The notes beneath the pieces are model-generated. The model ran no database searches, was not told where the DNA came from, and was given only the letters and a program-made list of their open reading frames with translations. A stretch of DNA of 64,000 nt, from positions 1-64,000 of the forward strand of contig NZ_QKYN01000072.1 of assembly GCF_003258295.1 (NCBI RefSeq). Direction: 5' to 3'. Shown here one piece after another: positions 29,032-37,442 of this stretch. The DNA comes from Streptacidiphilus pinicola. GTDB taxonomy: Bacteria > Actinomycetota > Actinomycetes > Streptomycetales > Streptomycetaceae. Position numbers and translations under genes: made by a program. Each line of letters begins with the position of its first letter. Position 1 is the stretch's first letter.

Positions 29032-30018
29032 TCACTTCCCGGTGGCCTGGTGCAGGGCGTTCTCGATGCCCTGGAGCTGGGTGGTCTGCCACTGCTGGAA
29101 GGTGGCGTTGGCGGGGGCGAGGGTCTCGGTCACGGTGGTGACCGGGATGCCCTCGGACTTGGCCAGCTTGGCCTGGGCGACCACGTCGGGGGTGGAGTTC
29201 TGGCTGTTGTAGACGTAGATCTTGATCTGCTTGCTCTTGATCTGCTGGTCGATCAGCGCCTTGTCGGCGGCGGTCGGGTCGGTGCCCTCGCTCATCGCGT
29301 CCAGGAAGCTCTCCGGTGTCAGCATCTTCAGCCCCAGGCCCTCGGCGAGCGGGGTCACGATCGACTCCGAGGCGCCGATCGTGGTGCCCGCGTACTTCGC
29401 CTTGATGTCACTGATCAGCCGGTTGTAGGGCGCGAGGGTCTGCGTCTCGAAGGTCTGCTTCTGCTGGTCGAAGTAGGCGGCGTCGGCCGGGTCGATCCGC
29501 TTGTAGTCCGCCGTGATCTTCTCGATGACCTGGCGGACGTTCTCGGGCGAGTACCAGCGGTGCGGGTTGCCGCCCGGCCGGACGCCGACCAGGTCGCCGA
29601 CCTTGAGCTCACTGCGGCCGGTGCCCGGGTTGGTCGACAGCAGCTTGTCCGCCCACGCGTCGTAGCCGATGCCGTTCACGATCACGTACTGCGCGCCGGT
29701 CACGGTGCGGGCGTCGGCGGCGGTCGGCTCGTAGGAGTGCGGGTCGGTGTCGGGGTTGCTGATGACGCTGGTGACCTTGACCCGGTCGCCGCCCAGCTGG
29801 GTCGCGATCGAACCCCAGAAGTTCTCCGCCGCGACCACCTGGATCACCTTGCCGCCGCCACCGCCCGCGGCCACACCGGACGCGGTGGCCGCCCCGGAGC
29901 CGGCGGGTGCCGTGGTCGCACACGCGCTGACCGTCGCCACCAGGGCGAGCGCCGCACCACCGAACGCCACGCGGGACAGGCGGCGGGAGAACGGACGGGA
30001 CGGGACGGACGAGCGCAT
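29032..30018 (-). CDS. Metal-binding lipoprotein, ZnuA-like substrate-binding protein
   Basis: A 328-residue cluster A-I solute-binding protein. A twin-Arg-rich start (RRLSR) and hydrophobic core end in the lipobox VSAC with Cys near residue 33, so it is a membrane-anchored lipoprotein. VIQVVAAENFWGSIATQLGG starts the mature fold. Metal-ligand candidates are His in DPHSYEPTAAD, His in GNPHRWYSP, Glu in GASESIVTPL, and Asp/Glu near YVYNSQNS. There is no His-rich loop as in E. coli ZnuA. It is first in the operon; two Zur-like boxes lie 50-105 bases upstream. Confidence 0.9.
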   Translation of the reverse strand: MRSSVPSRPFSRRLSRVAFGGAALALVATVSACATTAPAGSGAATASGVAAGGGGGKVIQVVAAENFWGSIATQLGGDRVKVTSVISNPDTDPHSYEPTAADARTVTGAQYVIVNGIGYDAWADKLLSTNPGTGRSELKVGDLVGVRPGGNPHRWYSPENVRQVIEKITADYKRIDPADAAYFDQQKQTFETQTLAPYNRLISDIKAKYAGTTIGASESIVTPLAEGLGLKMLTPESFLDAMSEGTDPTAADKALIDQQIKSKQIKIYVYNSQNSTPDVVAQAKLAKSEGIPVTTVTETLAPANATFQQWQTTQLQGIENALHQATGK

Positions 30019-30069
30019 GGTTCTGGACCCCCGGGGGCAGTCGCGGTCGGGCTGACTCCTCCACGTTAA

Positions 30070-30124
30070 ATGGAAACGGTTTTCATCCCTAGCCCAAACG
30101 GGTGTGAGATGAAAATCATTACCG
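30070..30124. promoter_or_regulatory. Two Zur-like operator boxes
   Basis: Box 1 is TGGAAACGGTTTTCA at 30071-30085, inside a near-palindrome ATGGAAA-N3-TTTTCAT. Box 2 is TGAAAATCATTACCG at 30110-30124. Both follow the Streptomyces Zur consensus TGAAAATGATTTTCA (box 2 matches the left arm best). They are 39 bases apart start to start, between the importer's binding-protein gene and the divergent HhH-GPD gene. Zinc-dependent repression of the importer is inferred. Confidence 0.75.
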
Positions 30125-30243
30125 AATCTTGACCTACGGCGCGCGCGGCGTTTCGCCGGGCGCACGCGGGGGCGTGCACGGAAAATGGGCCTGGTGGGCC
30201 GGACCCCGTACCGTGCCGGGCCCGGCACCGAGAGGAGACCGCC

Positions 30244-30831
30244 ATGGCGACCGACCTCCACCTCGCCCAGAACCCGGACGCGGACGCCCTGCTCAGCCGC
30301 AGTCCGCTGGCCGCGCTGATCGGCATGCTGCTGGACCAGCAGGTGCCGATGGAGTGGGCCTTCACCGGCCCGTACACCCTGCTCACCCGCCTCGGCGGGG
30401 ACGACCTGGACGCGCACCGGATCGCCGACCACGACCCCGAGTCCTTCGCCGCGCTCTGCGCCGAGAAGCCGGCGATCCACCGCTACCCGGGCTCGATGGC
30501 CAAACGCATCCAGCAGCTCTGCGCCTACCTCGACGCCCACTACGACGGCGACGCCGAGGCGCTGTGGCGGGACGCGACCAGCGGCACGGAACTGCTGGAC
30601 CGGCTGGTCGACCTGCCCGGCTTCGGCGAGCAGAAGGCGAAGATCTTCCTCGCCCTGCTGGGCAAGCAGTTCGGCGTCCAGCCGAAGGGCTGGCGCGAGG
30701 CGGCCGGGGCCTACGGCGAGAAGGACAGCTTCCGCTCGATCGCCGACATCACCGGCCCGGCCTCGCTGGAGAAGGTCCGCGCCCACAAGCAGGAGATGAA
30801 GGCGGCGGCGAAGGCCGCCAAGGCGGGCTGA
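30244..30831 (+). CDS. HhH-GPD-type DNA glycosylase-like protein
   Basis: A 195-residue protein of the actinobacterial HhH-GPD base-excision family. The helix-hairpin-helix is LVDLPGFGEQKAKIFLALLG near residue 125, preceded by IGMLLDQQVPMEWAF. There is no Fe-S cluster motif, unlike nth at 4864. The catalytic Asp expected after the HhH may be in GEKDSFRSIADIT. ATG at 30244 with GAGAGGAG before it. The C-terminus is Lys/Ala-rich (KAAAKAAKAG), which suits DNA binding. Damage specificity unknown. Confidence 0.85.
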   Translation: MATDLHLAQNPDADALLSRSPLAALIGMLLDQQVPMEWAFTGPYTLLTRLGGDDLDAHRIADHDPESFAALCAEKPAIHRYPGSMAKRIQQLCAYLDAHYDGDAEALWRDATSGTELLDRLVDLPGFGEQKAKIFLALLGKQFGVQPKGWREAAGAYGEKDSFRSIADITGPASLEKVRAHKQEMKAAAKAAKAG

Positions 30832-31382
30832 CCCACCCCCGACACTCAGCCGCCGGCCCTCTCCGTGGACGAACTCGCCCGGCTCGACGCGGCCGGAGAC
30901 CGTCGCGTCCGACCCGACCGACCCGACCGTATGAATTTGACACCGCCCTCACATCGGGGAGAACCTGTATGGGTTCTTAGAAAGAGACACCTCGTTCGGT
31001 GAGGCGTCTCCACGGACACAGGCCACTGATCCCAACCGTCGAGAGACGCTCCGGATCAGGACACCTCCTCCCGACCTAAGGGTTGAGGCCAAGTGGCTGC
31101 ACGTGAGTGCTACGCCGTGGAGTGCCAAAGCTCTGACGAGTTGGGGTGTACCGGGTCTGTTCTGTCGATCCGGGCTCGGTGTGCCCCCTGCCGCTGCGAC
31201 GTACCGCGCGATGCGTGCGTCATGACCGGAGGGAGGCGAGTAGCAGATGGACTGCAGTCCTAGTTCGGGCCACAAACGGCCCCCCATCCGCTTGACCTCG
31301 TCTTCTTCCGGCATGCGGTAACCACCTGCTGATCCTTGATCCTCCTGCGCGCGCTGGTGCTCGCAGGGCGGATGGATGCTGC
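30832..31382. other. Long 5' leader of the NRAMP gene
   Basis: A 551-base gap without a credible gene. It contains a TTGACA hexamer at 30937-30942 that could be a -35 box, the M-box riboswitch at about 30985-31150, and a further 230 bases up to the transporter start. The 31150-31260 part can form GC-rich stems and may hold the riboswitch's expression platform. Confidence 0.6.
30985..31150 (+). ncRNA. M-box riboswitch (ykoK leader), Mg2+-sensing
   Basis: Conserved M-box blocks occur in order: GGTGAGGCGTCTCC near 30999, ACACAGGCCACTG near 31016, CGAGAGACGC near 31040, TGAGGCCAAGTGGCTGC near 31084, and GAGTGCCAAAGCTCTGACGA near 31119. The last is the hallmark 3' block (GUGCUAAAGCUCU in other phyla). 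M-boxes bind several Mg2+ ions and shut off Mg2+ transporter genes. The downstream gene is an NRAMP-related transporter. Read by eye; a covariance-model search would fix the limits. Confidence 0.85.
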
Positions 31383-33059
31383 ATGCCCTCCACCAGGCCT
31401 CAGGGCCACCGGGAGGGATTCACCATAACCACCACCATCGACCCGAACGTCCGCTCGGCGGTGCTGGACGACGCGCACGTCGGCGACATCCGCGGCGCGC
31501 TCGGCACCATCAAGCTCGACGACCATGACGAGCGCCGCGGCCTGTCCGCGAAGCTCAAGACGCTCCTGGCGATCGTCGGCCCCGGCCTGATCGTCATGGT
31601 CGGCGACAACGACGCCGGCGCGTTCGCCACCTACGGCCAGGCCGGCCAGAACTACGGCACCCACCTGCTGTGGACGCTGCTCCTGCTGGTCCCGGTCCTG
31701 TACGTCAACCAGGAGATGGTGCTGCGCCTGGGCGCCGTCACCGGCGTCGGGCACGCCCGGCTGATCCTGGAGCGCTTCGGCAAGTTCTGGGGCGCGTTCT
31801 CCGTCATCGACCTGTTCATCCTGAACGCGCTGACGCTGGTCACGGAGTTCATCGGCATCACCCTGGCGGCCGGCTACCTGGGTCTTCCGAAGACGCTGTC
31901 CGTGGTCCTCGCCGCCGCGATCATCATCGCCTCGGCGTTCACCGGCTCGTTCCAGCGTTTCGAGCGGATCGCGATCGCGCTGTGTGCGGGGTCGTTGCTG
32001 CTGGTCCCGCTGTACTTCATGGTCCACCCGAAGACCTCGCAGATGGCCCACGACTTCGTCGTGCCGAACATGCCGGGCGGCCAGGGCCAGCTCGCCACCG
32101 TGATGCTGCTCATCATCGGCATCGTCGGCACCACCGTGGCGCCCTGGCAGCTGTTCTTCCAGCAGAGCTACGTGATCGACAAGCGGATCACCCCGCGCTT
32201 CATGAAGTACGAGAAGGCCGACCTGTGGCTCGGCATCGTCGTCGTGGTCGTCGGAGCCGCGGCACTCATGGGCGCGACCGCCGCCGCGTTCGCCGGCACC
32301 AAGGACTTCGGCAACTTCACCGACGCGGCCGGCCTGGCCTCGGGCATCGCCGCCCACGCGGGCAAGGTCGCCGGAGTGCTGTTCGCGGTCGCGCTGCTGG
32401 ACGCCTCGATCATCGGCGCGTTCGCGGTCTCGCTCTCCACGGCCTACGCGATCGGCGACGTCTTCGGCATCAAGCACTCGCTGCACCGCGGCATCAAGGG
32501 CGCCAAGGGGTTCTACGCCGTCTACGCCGGCGTCGTGGGCCTCGCCGCGACCGTCGTGCTGATCCCGGGCTCCCCGCTGGGCCTGCTGACCGAGGGCGTG
32601 CAGACCCTCGCCGGCGTGCTGTTGCCCTCCGCGACCGTGTTCCTGCTGCTGCTCTGCAACGACAAGCAGGTGCTGGGCCCGTGGGTGAACGGCCCGCGCA
32701 CCAACGCCTTCACCGCCGCCGTCGTCGGCATCCTGGTCACGCTGTCGATCATCCTGACCGCCTCGGTGCTGTTCCCGGACATCACCGCGGGCGCGATCGT
32801 CGACATCATGGCCGGCTGCGGCGTCGCCGGCGTCCTGGCCGCCGGCTACGCCTTCACCAAGCGCCGCACCGCCACCAAGGAAGACCCCATCGACCGCACC
32901 GGCCGGGACAACTGGCGCATGCCCCCGCTGGAGACGCTCACCCGGCCCGCCATGGCCACCGGCCGCAAGATCGGCATGAGCGCCCTGCGCGGCTACCTGC
33001 TGATCGCGATGATCCTCGTCATCGTCAAGATCGTCGAGGTCGCCCTCGGCGGCCACTGA
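31383..33059 (+). CDS. NRAMP-related (NRMT-type) divalent metal transporter, probably Mg2+
   Basis: A membrane protein of up to 558 residues with about 11-12 helices of the NRAMP/SLC11 fold. The canonical first-helix DPGN motif reads VGDNDAGAFATYG. The sixth-helix MPHN region reads TTVAPWQLFFQQ, so the metal-selecting Met is replaced. These changes are those of NRAMP-related Mg2+ transporters (NRMT), and the M-box leader agrees. Start: ATG 31383 is the first in-frame start but has a poor binding site, whereas a strong GGGAGGG at 31411-31417 precedes an in-frame ATA at 31425. The true start may therefore be the ATA. A hairpin at 33074-33110 ends the transcript. Confidence 0.88.
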   Translation: MPSTRPQGHREGFTITTTIDPNVRSAVLDDAHVGDIRGALGTIKLDDHDERRGLSAKLKTLLAIVGPGLIVMVGDNDAGAFATYGQAGQNYGTHLLWTLLLLVPVLYVNQEMVLRLGAVTGVGHARLILERFGKFWGAFSVIDLFILNALTLVTEFIGITLAAGYLGLPKTLSVVLAAAIIIASAFTGSFQRFERIAIALCAGSLLLVPLYFMVHPKTSQMAHDFVVPNMPGGQGQLATVMLLIIGIVGTTVAPWQLFFQQSYVIDKRITPRFMKYEKADLWLGIVVVVVGAAALMGATAAAFAGTKDFGNFTDAAGLASGIAAHAGKVAGVLFAVALLDASIIGAFAVSLSTAYAIGDVFGIKHSLHRGIKGAKGFYAVYAGVVGLAATVVLIPGSPLGLLTEGVQTLAGVLLPSATVFLLLLCNDKQVLGPWVNGPRTNAFTAAVVGILVTLSIILTASVLFPDITAGAIVDIMAGCGVAGVLAAGYAFTKRRTATKEDPIDRTGRDNWRMPPLETLTRPAMATGRKIGMSALRGYLLIAMILVIVKIVEVALGGH

Positions 33060-33073
33060 CGCCAGGTCACCCC

Positions 33074-33110
33074 CAGGCCCGGACCGTCCCCCCGCGGCGG
33101 TCCGGGCCTG
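33074..33110. terminator. Hairpin terminator between convergent genes
   Basis: Perfect 13-bp arms CAGGCCCGGACCG (33074-33086) and its complement (33098-33110) around an 11-base loop. It sits between the NRAMP-like gene and the leftward AhpD-like gene and probably serves both. Confidence 0.75.
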
Positions 33111-33119
33111 TCTCGTTCC

Positions 33120-33617
33120 TCACTCGTTCACGGGCCAGGCCTGCGCGGCGACGCTGACCCGGTTCCAGGCGTTGATGGTGGTGATCAGCCAGACCAGCTC
33201 GGCCAGTTCGGTCTCCTCGAACTCCTCGGCCGCGGCCGCCCAGACGTCCTCGCGGACCGGGCCGTCGGAGAGGCGGGTGACGGCCTCGGTGAGCGCGAGC
33301 GCGGCGCGCTCGCGGCGGGTGAACAGGCCCGTCTCCTGCCAGACCGGGAGCAGCAGGAGCCGCCGCTGGTCCTCGCCGCCGGCCAGGGCGTCGGCGGTGT
33401 GGGTGTCGACGCAGTAGGCACAGCCGTTGATCTGCGAGGCCCGGGCCCGGACCAGCTCCTTCAGGCCCGCCTCCAGGTCGCTGCCGGCGGTCGCCTTGTC
33501 GAGGGCGACCATGGCGCGCATCGCGGCGGGCGCCAGCTTGTCCGCGGCGATACGGACGTTGATCCGGGGGTTCTCGGTCTTGGTGTTCACGGTCTTGGTG
33601 TTCGCTGTCGTCGTCAT
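33120..33617 (-). CDS. AhpD/carboxymuconolactone-decarboxylase-like alkylhydroperoxidase-fold protein
   Basis: A 165-residue all-helical protein with the redox CxxC-x3-H motif INGCAYCVDTHTADAL near residue 70 and the C-terminal INAWNRVSVAAQ motif of the AhpD-core family. The N-terminal NTKTVNTKTEN repeat is unstructured. Likely peroxide or thiol chemistry; the physiological partner is unknown. It is divergently transcribed from the MocR gene with 47 bases between starts, so the MocR protein probably controls it. Confidence 0.88.
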   Translation of the reverse strand: MTTTANTKTVNTKTENPRINVRIAADKLAPAAMRAMVALDKATAGSDLEAGLKELVRARASQINGCAYCVDTHTADALAGGEDQRRLLLLPVWQETGLFTRRERAALALTEAVTRLSDGPVREDVWAAAAEEFEETELAELVWLITTINAWNRVSVAAQAWPVNE

Positions 33618-33639
33618 GCCTATGAGTCTGGCCCTTGAG

Positions 33640-33659
33640 TGGACCCACGATAAGGTCCA
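33640..33659. promoter_or_regulatory. Probable MocR operator
   Basis: A perfect inverted repeat TGGACC-N8-GGTCCA in the 47-base gap between the divergent AhpD-like and MocR genes. A third half-site TGGTCC lies at 33677-33682 inside the MocR coding start. The position fits autoregulation plus control of the neighbour, as is usual for MocR-family regulators. Confidence 0.6.
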
Positions 33660-33664
33660 TTTCC

Positions 33665-35074
33665 ATGACCGATGACTGGTCCACTTTCGGCGTCGACCTC
33701 CACCTCGACCTCACCGCCGGGCGGGCCTCGGGCGAGGGTGTCCGGGCCGCGCTGGAGCGGTCGCTGCGCGAGGCGATCCGGCGCGGGCGGCTCGCCGCCG
33801 GGTCCCAGCTGCCCGCGACGCGCGCGCTCGCGAGCGAGCTCGGCCTCTCCCGGGGGACGGTCAGCGCGGCCTACGACCAGCTGGTCGCCGAGGGCTACCT
33901 GATCGCCCGTCACGGCTCGGGCACCCGCGTCGCGGACGTGGCGCGCGCCGAACGGCAGGCCAAACGCGGCGCGCCCCGGCCACCCCGGCACGATCTGCGG
34001 CCCGGGACGCCCGACGTCGGCTCCTTCCCGGTCGCGGCGTGGCTGCGCGCCTCCCGGCGGGCGCTCGGCGACGCCCCACCCGCCGCGTTCGCGTACGGCG
34101 ACACCCGCGGCCGCCCCGAGCTGCGGGCCGCGCTGGCCGACTACCTCGGCCGGGCGCGCGGGGTGGACGCCGCTCCCGGCCGGATCGTCGTCACCGCCGG
34201 CTATGTCCAGGCACTCACTCTCCTCGCCCGCGTGCTCCCCGAGGGCGCGTTCGCCCTGGAGGACCCCGGGCTGCCGTTCCACCGCGAGGCGGTGCGCTTC
34301 GCCGGTCGCGAGGTGGTCCCGCTGCCGGTCGACGCGGAGGGCGCCGACCCCGCGGGGCTCCCGGCGGGCGGCGTCGCGGCGGCCGTGGTCACCCCGGCCC
34401 ACCAGTACCCGACCGGCGTCACCTTGCAGCCGGACCGGCGCCGCGCCCTCGTCTCCTGGGCGCGGGCGGCGTCCGCCGTGGTCGTCGAGGACGACTACGA
34501 CGGCGAGTTCCGCTACGACCGCCAGCCGGTCGGCGCGCTGCAGGGCACGGCCCCGGACAGCGTGGTCTACGTCGGCACGGCGTCGAAGACGCTGGCTCCG
34601 GGCGTCCGGCTGGCCTGGATGGTGCTGCCCGGGCGGCTGGTCGAACCCGTCATGCGGGCCAAGCGCCTGACCGACTTCCAGACGGAGGCCCTGGGTCAGC
34701 TGACGCTGGCCGAGTTCCTCACCTCGCGCGAGTACGACCGCCACGTCCGGGCCAGCCGCGCCCGCTACCGCCGTCGCCGCGACCTGCTGCTGACCGCCCT
34801 CGAGGGCCACTCGCTGGAGGGCGTGGCGGCCGGCCAGCACCTGCTGCTGGGCCTCCCGCCGGGGGCGCCCGCGGAGTCGCGGCTGCTGCGTCAGGCGGCG
34901 GCCCGGGGGCTGGCCTTCGGCACGCTCGGCGAGCACTGGCACGACCCTTCGGCCACCCGCCGCAGCGGTCTGGTCCTCGGCTACGGGACGCCGCGGGACG
35001 GCGCCTTCCCGGCGGCGGTCGCGGAGCTGTCGGCCTTGCTAGGTGCGGAGATCGGCGACGGGGGGGTCGACTGA
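33665..35074 (+). CDS. MocR-family (GntR-HTH plus aminotransferase-like) regulator
   Basis: A 469-residue regulator. Residues 1-85 form a GntR winged helix (LPATRALASELGLSRGTVSAAY then LVAEGYLIARHGSGTRV). Residues about 110-465 are a fold-type I aminotransferase domain with VVVEDDYDGEFRYD (Asp for the PLP nitrogen) and the PLP Lys in VGTASKTLAPGVRLAW. Such proteins sense PLP or amino compounds. The ATG at 33665 is used because the HTH begins at once; an in-frame ATG at 33635 would run into the operator. Confidence 0.9.
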   Translation: MTDDWSTFGVDLHLDLTAGRASGEGVRAALERSLREAIRRGRLAAGSQLPATRALASELGLSRGTVSAAYDQLVAEGYLIARHGSGTRVADVARAERQAKRGAPRPPRHDLRPGTPDVGSFPVAAWLRASRRALGDAPPAAFAYGDTRGRPELRAALADYLGRARGVDAAPGRIVVTAGYVQALTLLARVLPEGAFALEDPGLPFHREAVRFAGREVVPLPVDAEGADPAGLPAGGVAAAVVTPAHQYPTGVTLQPDRRRALVSWARAASAVVVEDDYDGEFRYDRQPVGALQGTAPDSVVYVGTASKTLAPGVRLAWMVLPGRLVEPVMRAKRLTDFQTEALGQLTLAEFLTSREYDRHVRASRARYRRRRDLLLTALEGHSLEGVAAGQHLLLGLPPGAPAESRLLRQAAARGLAFGTLGEHWHDPSATRRSGLVLGYGTPRDGAFPAAVAELSALLGAEIGDGGVD

Positions 35075-35185
35075 CCCCCGGTAAGACTCTTGGTGGACCG
35101 GTGCGTTCATATTTCTTTCATTCACCGCCTAGGATGGCCGCGCCCACGGGGGACCGACGGAAAAAACCGGGTGAAAAGGACGAAC

Positions 35186-36481
35186 GTGAGCCGAACCGGC
35201 GAGGAGACGACGCTCTCCGACTACCGGGCGGATACCGGACGCATCGCGTCGTGGCTGCCTGTCCGCAGGCACCACGCGCTCCTTGTCGCATGGACGGCGC
35301 TCTGGTTCGTCCTGGTCGTCCCGCGTGGCGGGGTGTCCTGGCACTACCTGCGCGAGGGCGAGCAACTGCTCTTCGGCAGCGAGGCCGGCGGCGGGCTGTC
35401 ACTCTACGCGAACCACCCCGAACTGCAGATCGGCCCGGTGAGCCTGGCGGCGGCCAGGATCTTCCAGCCCTTCACGCCGACGACCGGTCAGCTGCTGGCC
35501 GAGGCCACGATGTCCGTGCTCGGCCTGGTGATGCTGATCCTGGTCGGCCGCACCGCCGCGCTCTACTACCTCGGCACCGGCACCAACCACCGTCGCCTGC
35601 AGCAGCGCATCCTCGTCGCCGGGCTGGCCTTCATCCCGATGTGGATCGAGGTCTCCGTCCGCTTCGCGCACCTGGACGACGTGCTGGCGCTCTTCTTCAC
35701 CACCGTGGCCGTCCACTCGCTCTCCCGCGGCGGCTCCTGGACGGTGGCGTTCTGGCTGGCTCTGGCGGTGGACGCCAAGCCGACGGCGGTGCCGTTCGCG
35801 GTACTGCTGCTGGCACTGCCGAGCGGCAGGCGGCGCGGGCCGTTCCTGCTCTTCTGCACCGTGGTCGCGGGTGCCTGGCTGCCGTTCTACCTCGGCAACC
35901 TCGGCTCGGTCTCGGCGGCCCAGTTCGCGATCCCCAACCAGCCCGCGTCCTCGCTGCGCTGGCTGGGCGTCCACAGCGCGGGCACCCCGCCGTGGGACCG
36001 CCCGGCCCAGTTCGCGCTCGGCGGGGCGCTCGGGGCGCTCGCCGTGTGGCGCGGCCGCTGGCCCGCCGTGATCCTGCTCGGCGCGAACGCGCGCATCCTG
36101 CTCGACCCCAGCACCTACACCTACTACAGCGCGTCCGTCCTGCTGGGCACGCTGCTGTGGGACGCGGTGGGCCAGCGGCGCCTGGTGCCGTGGTGGAGCT
36201 GGATCGCGCTGCTCTCGCTCTACGGCGGCACGCTCCTCATCCCGGACGACGCGACGCGCGGCCTGGTGCGGCTCTCCTTCGTGGCCCTGTCGACGGTGTA
36301 CGTGCTGCTGTGGCCGACTCCCGGCAAGAAGCGGCTGAAGAAGCGGCTGAAGCGGCAGCGCAAGGCGCAGCAGGGCACGCCGGTTCCCGCGAACGTGATC
36401 CCCCGGCCGCGGCAGGCGACCACGGCGGCCGACCGGGGCGCGGCCCAGACCTCCGGACCGGAGCTCGTCCAGGCCTGGTAG
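35186..36481 (+). CDS. Polytopic membrane protein, glycosyltransferase-like (GT-C type)
   Basis: A 431-residue protein with about nine to ten hydrophobic segments. The first extracytoplasmic loop (SWHYLREGEQLLFGSE...LYANHPELQIGP) and the later ARILLDPSTYTYY loop resemble DUF2029/GT-C membrane proteins that use lipid-linked sugars. The C-terminal tail is strongly basic (KKRLKKRLKRQRKAQQ) then disordered. I chose GTG 35186 because AAGGA lies six bases upstream; GTG 35171 and a GTG further up are alternatives. Function unproven. It stands alone before a Nudix gene. Confidence 0.7.
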   Translation: MSRTGEETTLSDYRADTGRIASWLPVRRHHALLVAWTALWFVLVVPRGGVSWHYLREGEQLLFGSEAGGGLSLYANHPELQIGPVSLAAARIFQPFTPTTGQLLAEATMSVLGLVMLILVGRTAALYYLGTGTNHRRLQQRILVAGLAFIPMWIEVSVRFAHLDDVLALFFTTVAVHSLSRGGSWTVAFWLALAVDAKPTAVPFAVLLLALPSGRRRGPFLLFCTVVAGAWLPFYLGNLGSVSAAQFAIPNQPASSLRWLGVHSAGTPPWDRPAQFALGGALGALAVWRGRWPAVILLGANARILLDPSTYTYYSASVLLGTLLWDAVGQRRLVPWWSWIALLSLYGGTLLIPDDATRGLVRLSFVALSTVYVLLWPTPGKKRLKKRLKRQRKAQQGTPVPANVIPRPRQATTAADRGAAQTSGPELVQAW

Positions 36482-36599
36482 CGCCCGGCGCCCCACCTCC
36501 GGTCCGCTCACCCGCCGTGACGTTTCCGCGGCGGGGCGTCAAGCCGGTGCCCCTCGCGCGCTCCCCCGAACGGGCCAGTGGAGCCGCTAGGCTCACTCA

Positions 36600-37238
36600 A
36601 TGACCTGGACGACCGAGCGTTCTGACGACCCGGCAGCACCGGAACCCGCCGAGCTGGCCGCCCTGGCGCGGCGATTCCCCGCCCTGCACGCACCGCAGTT
36701 CTGGGCCTGGGGCGGCTACGACGCACAGTTCTCCCCGCTGATGCCGGCGGACCGGCTCGTCACCAACGTGCACCTGGTCGGCTTCGCCCCGCTGCCCGGC
36801 GCCGAGGGTCACGGCGTGGTGGTCTGCCGCGACGAGCGGGACCACTGGTTCCTGCCCGGCGGCACCCGGGAGCGGGACGAGAGCGTCGACGACTGCCTGG
36901 TCCGGGAGCTGCGCGAGGAGGCGGGCGCGCGCCTGCTCGACGCACCGGTGTGGATCGGGGCGCACCGCTGCGTCACCGACAACCCCGTGCCCTACCGGCC
37001 GTGGCAGCCACACCCGGAGAAGGCCTGGTTGTGGGGCTGGGGCGAGGTGGTCGTGGACTCCGCGCCGACCAACCCGGAGGACGGCGAGCCCGTCGTCGAG
37101 GTGCGCGTCGCCCCCGCCGCGGAGGCCATGGAGTTGCTGACCCGCGGCCGTGACCGCTGGTGGGCCGAGCTCGTTGCGCTGGCCGTGGAGTCACGTGAGA
37201 GACGCGCAAGCGCAGGGGAGCGCACGCCCGGCGCGTGA
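36600..37238 (+). CDS. Nudix hydrolase
   Basis: A 212-residue protein. The Nudix box is GGTRERDESVDDCLVRELREEAGA near residue 88, with REEAG intact for metal binding. The N-terminal 50 residues (FPALHAPQFWAWGGYDAQFSP) precede the domain. The substrate is not predictable. The C-terminus is Arg/Glu-rich. The gene lies alone, with about 120 bases before it and 200 after. Confidence 0.82.
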   Translation: MTWTTERSDDPAAPEPAELAALARRFPALHAPQFWAWGGYDAQFSPLMPADRLVTNVHLVGFAPLPGAEGHGVVVCRDERDHWFLPGGTRERDESVDDCLVRELREEAGARLLDAPVWIGAHRCVTDNPVPYRPWQPHPEKAWLWGWGEVVVDSAPTNPEDGEPVVEVRVAPAAEAMELLTRGRDRWWAELVALAVESRERRASAGERTPGA

Positions 37239-37442
37239 GGGCACCTCGTGATCCGGCGTGCTGCGGTGCGCAAGTGACACCGCGTCTTCCGCGCGGAACC
37301 ATGAATGTCCCCTGTGCGTCTGTTACACCTGGTAAGCCCGAGCTTGTGGGTTTATGGGCTATGCCGTCGGACACGCGGGGCAGGGGGGGCAGGACAACAG
37401 CACGCAGAGCCTTGGTGCGGAAAGCCGCGTGAGAGGAGAGGT

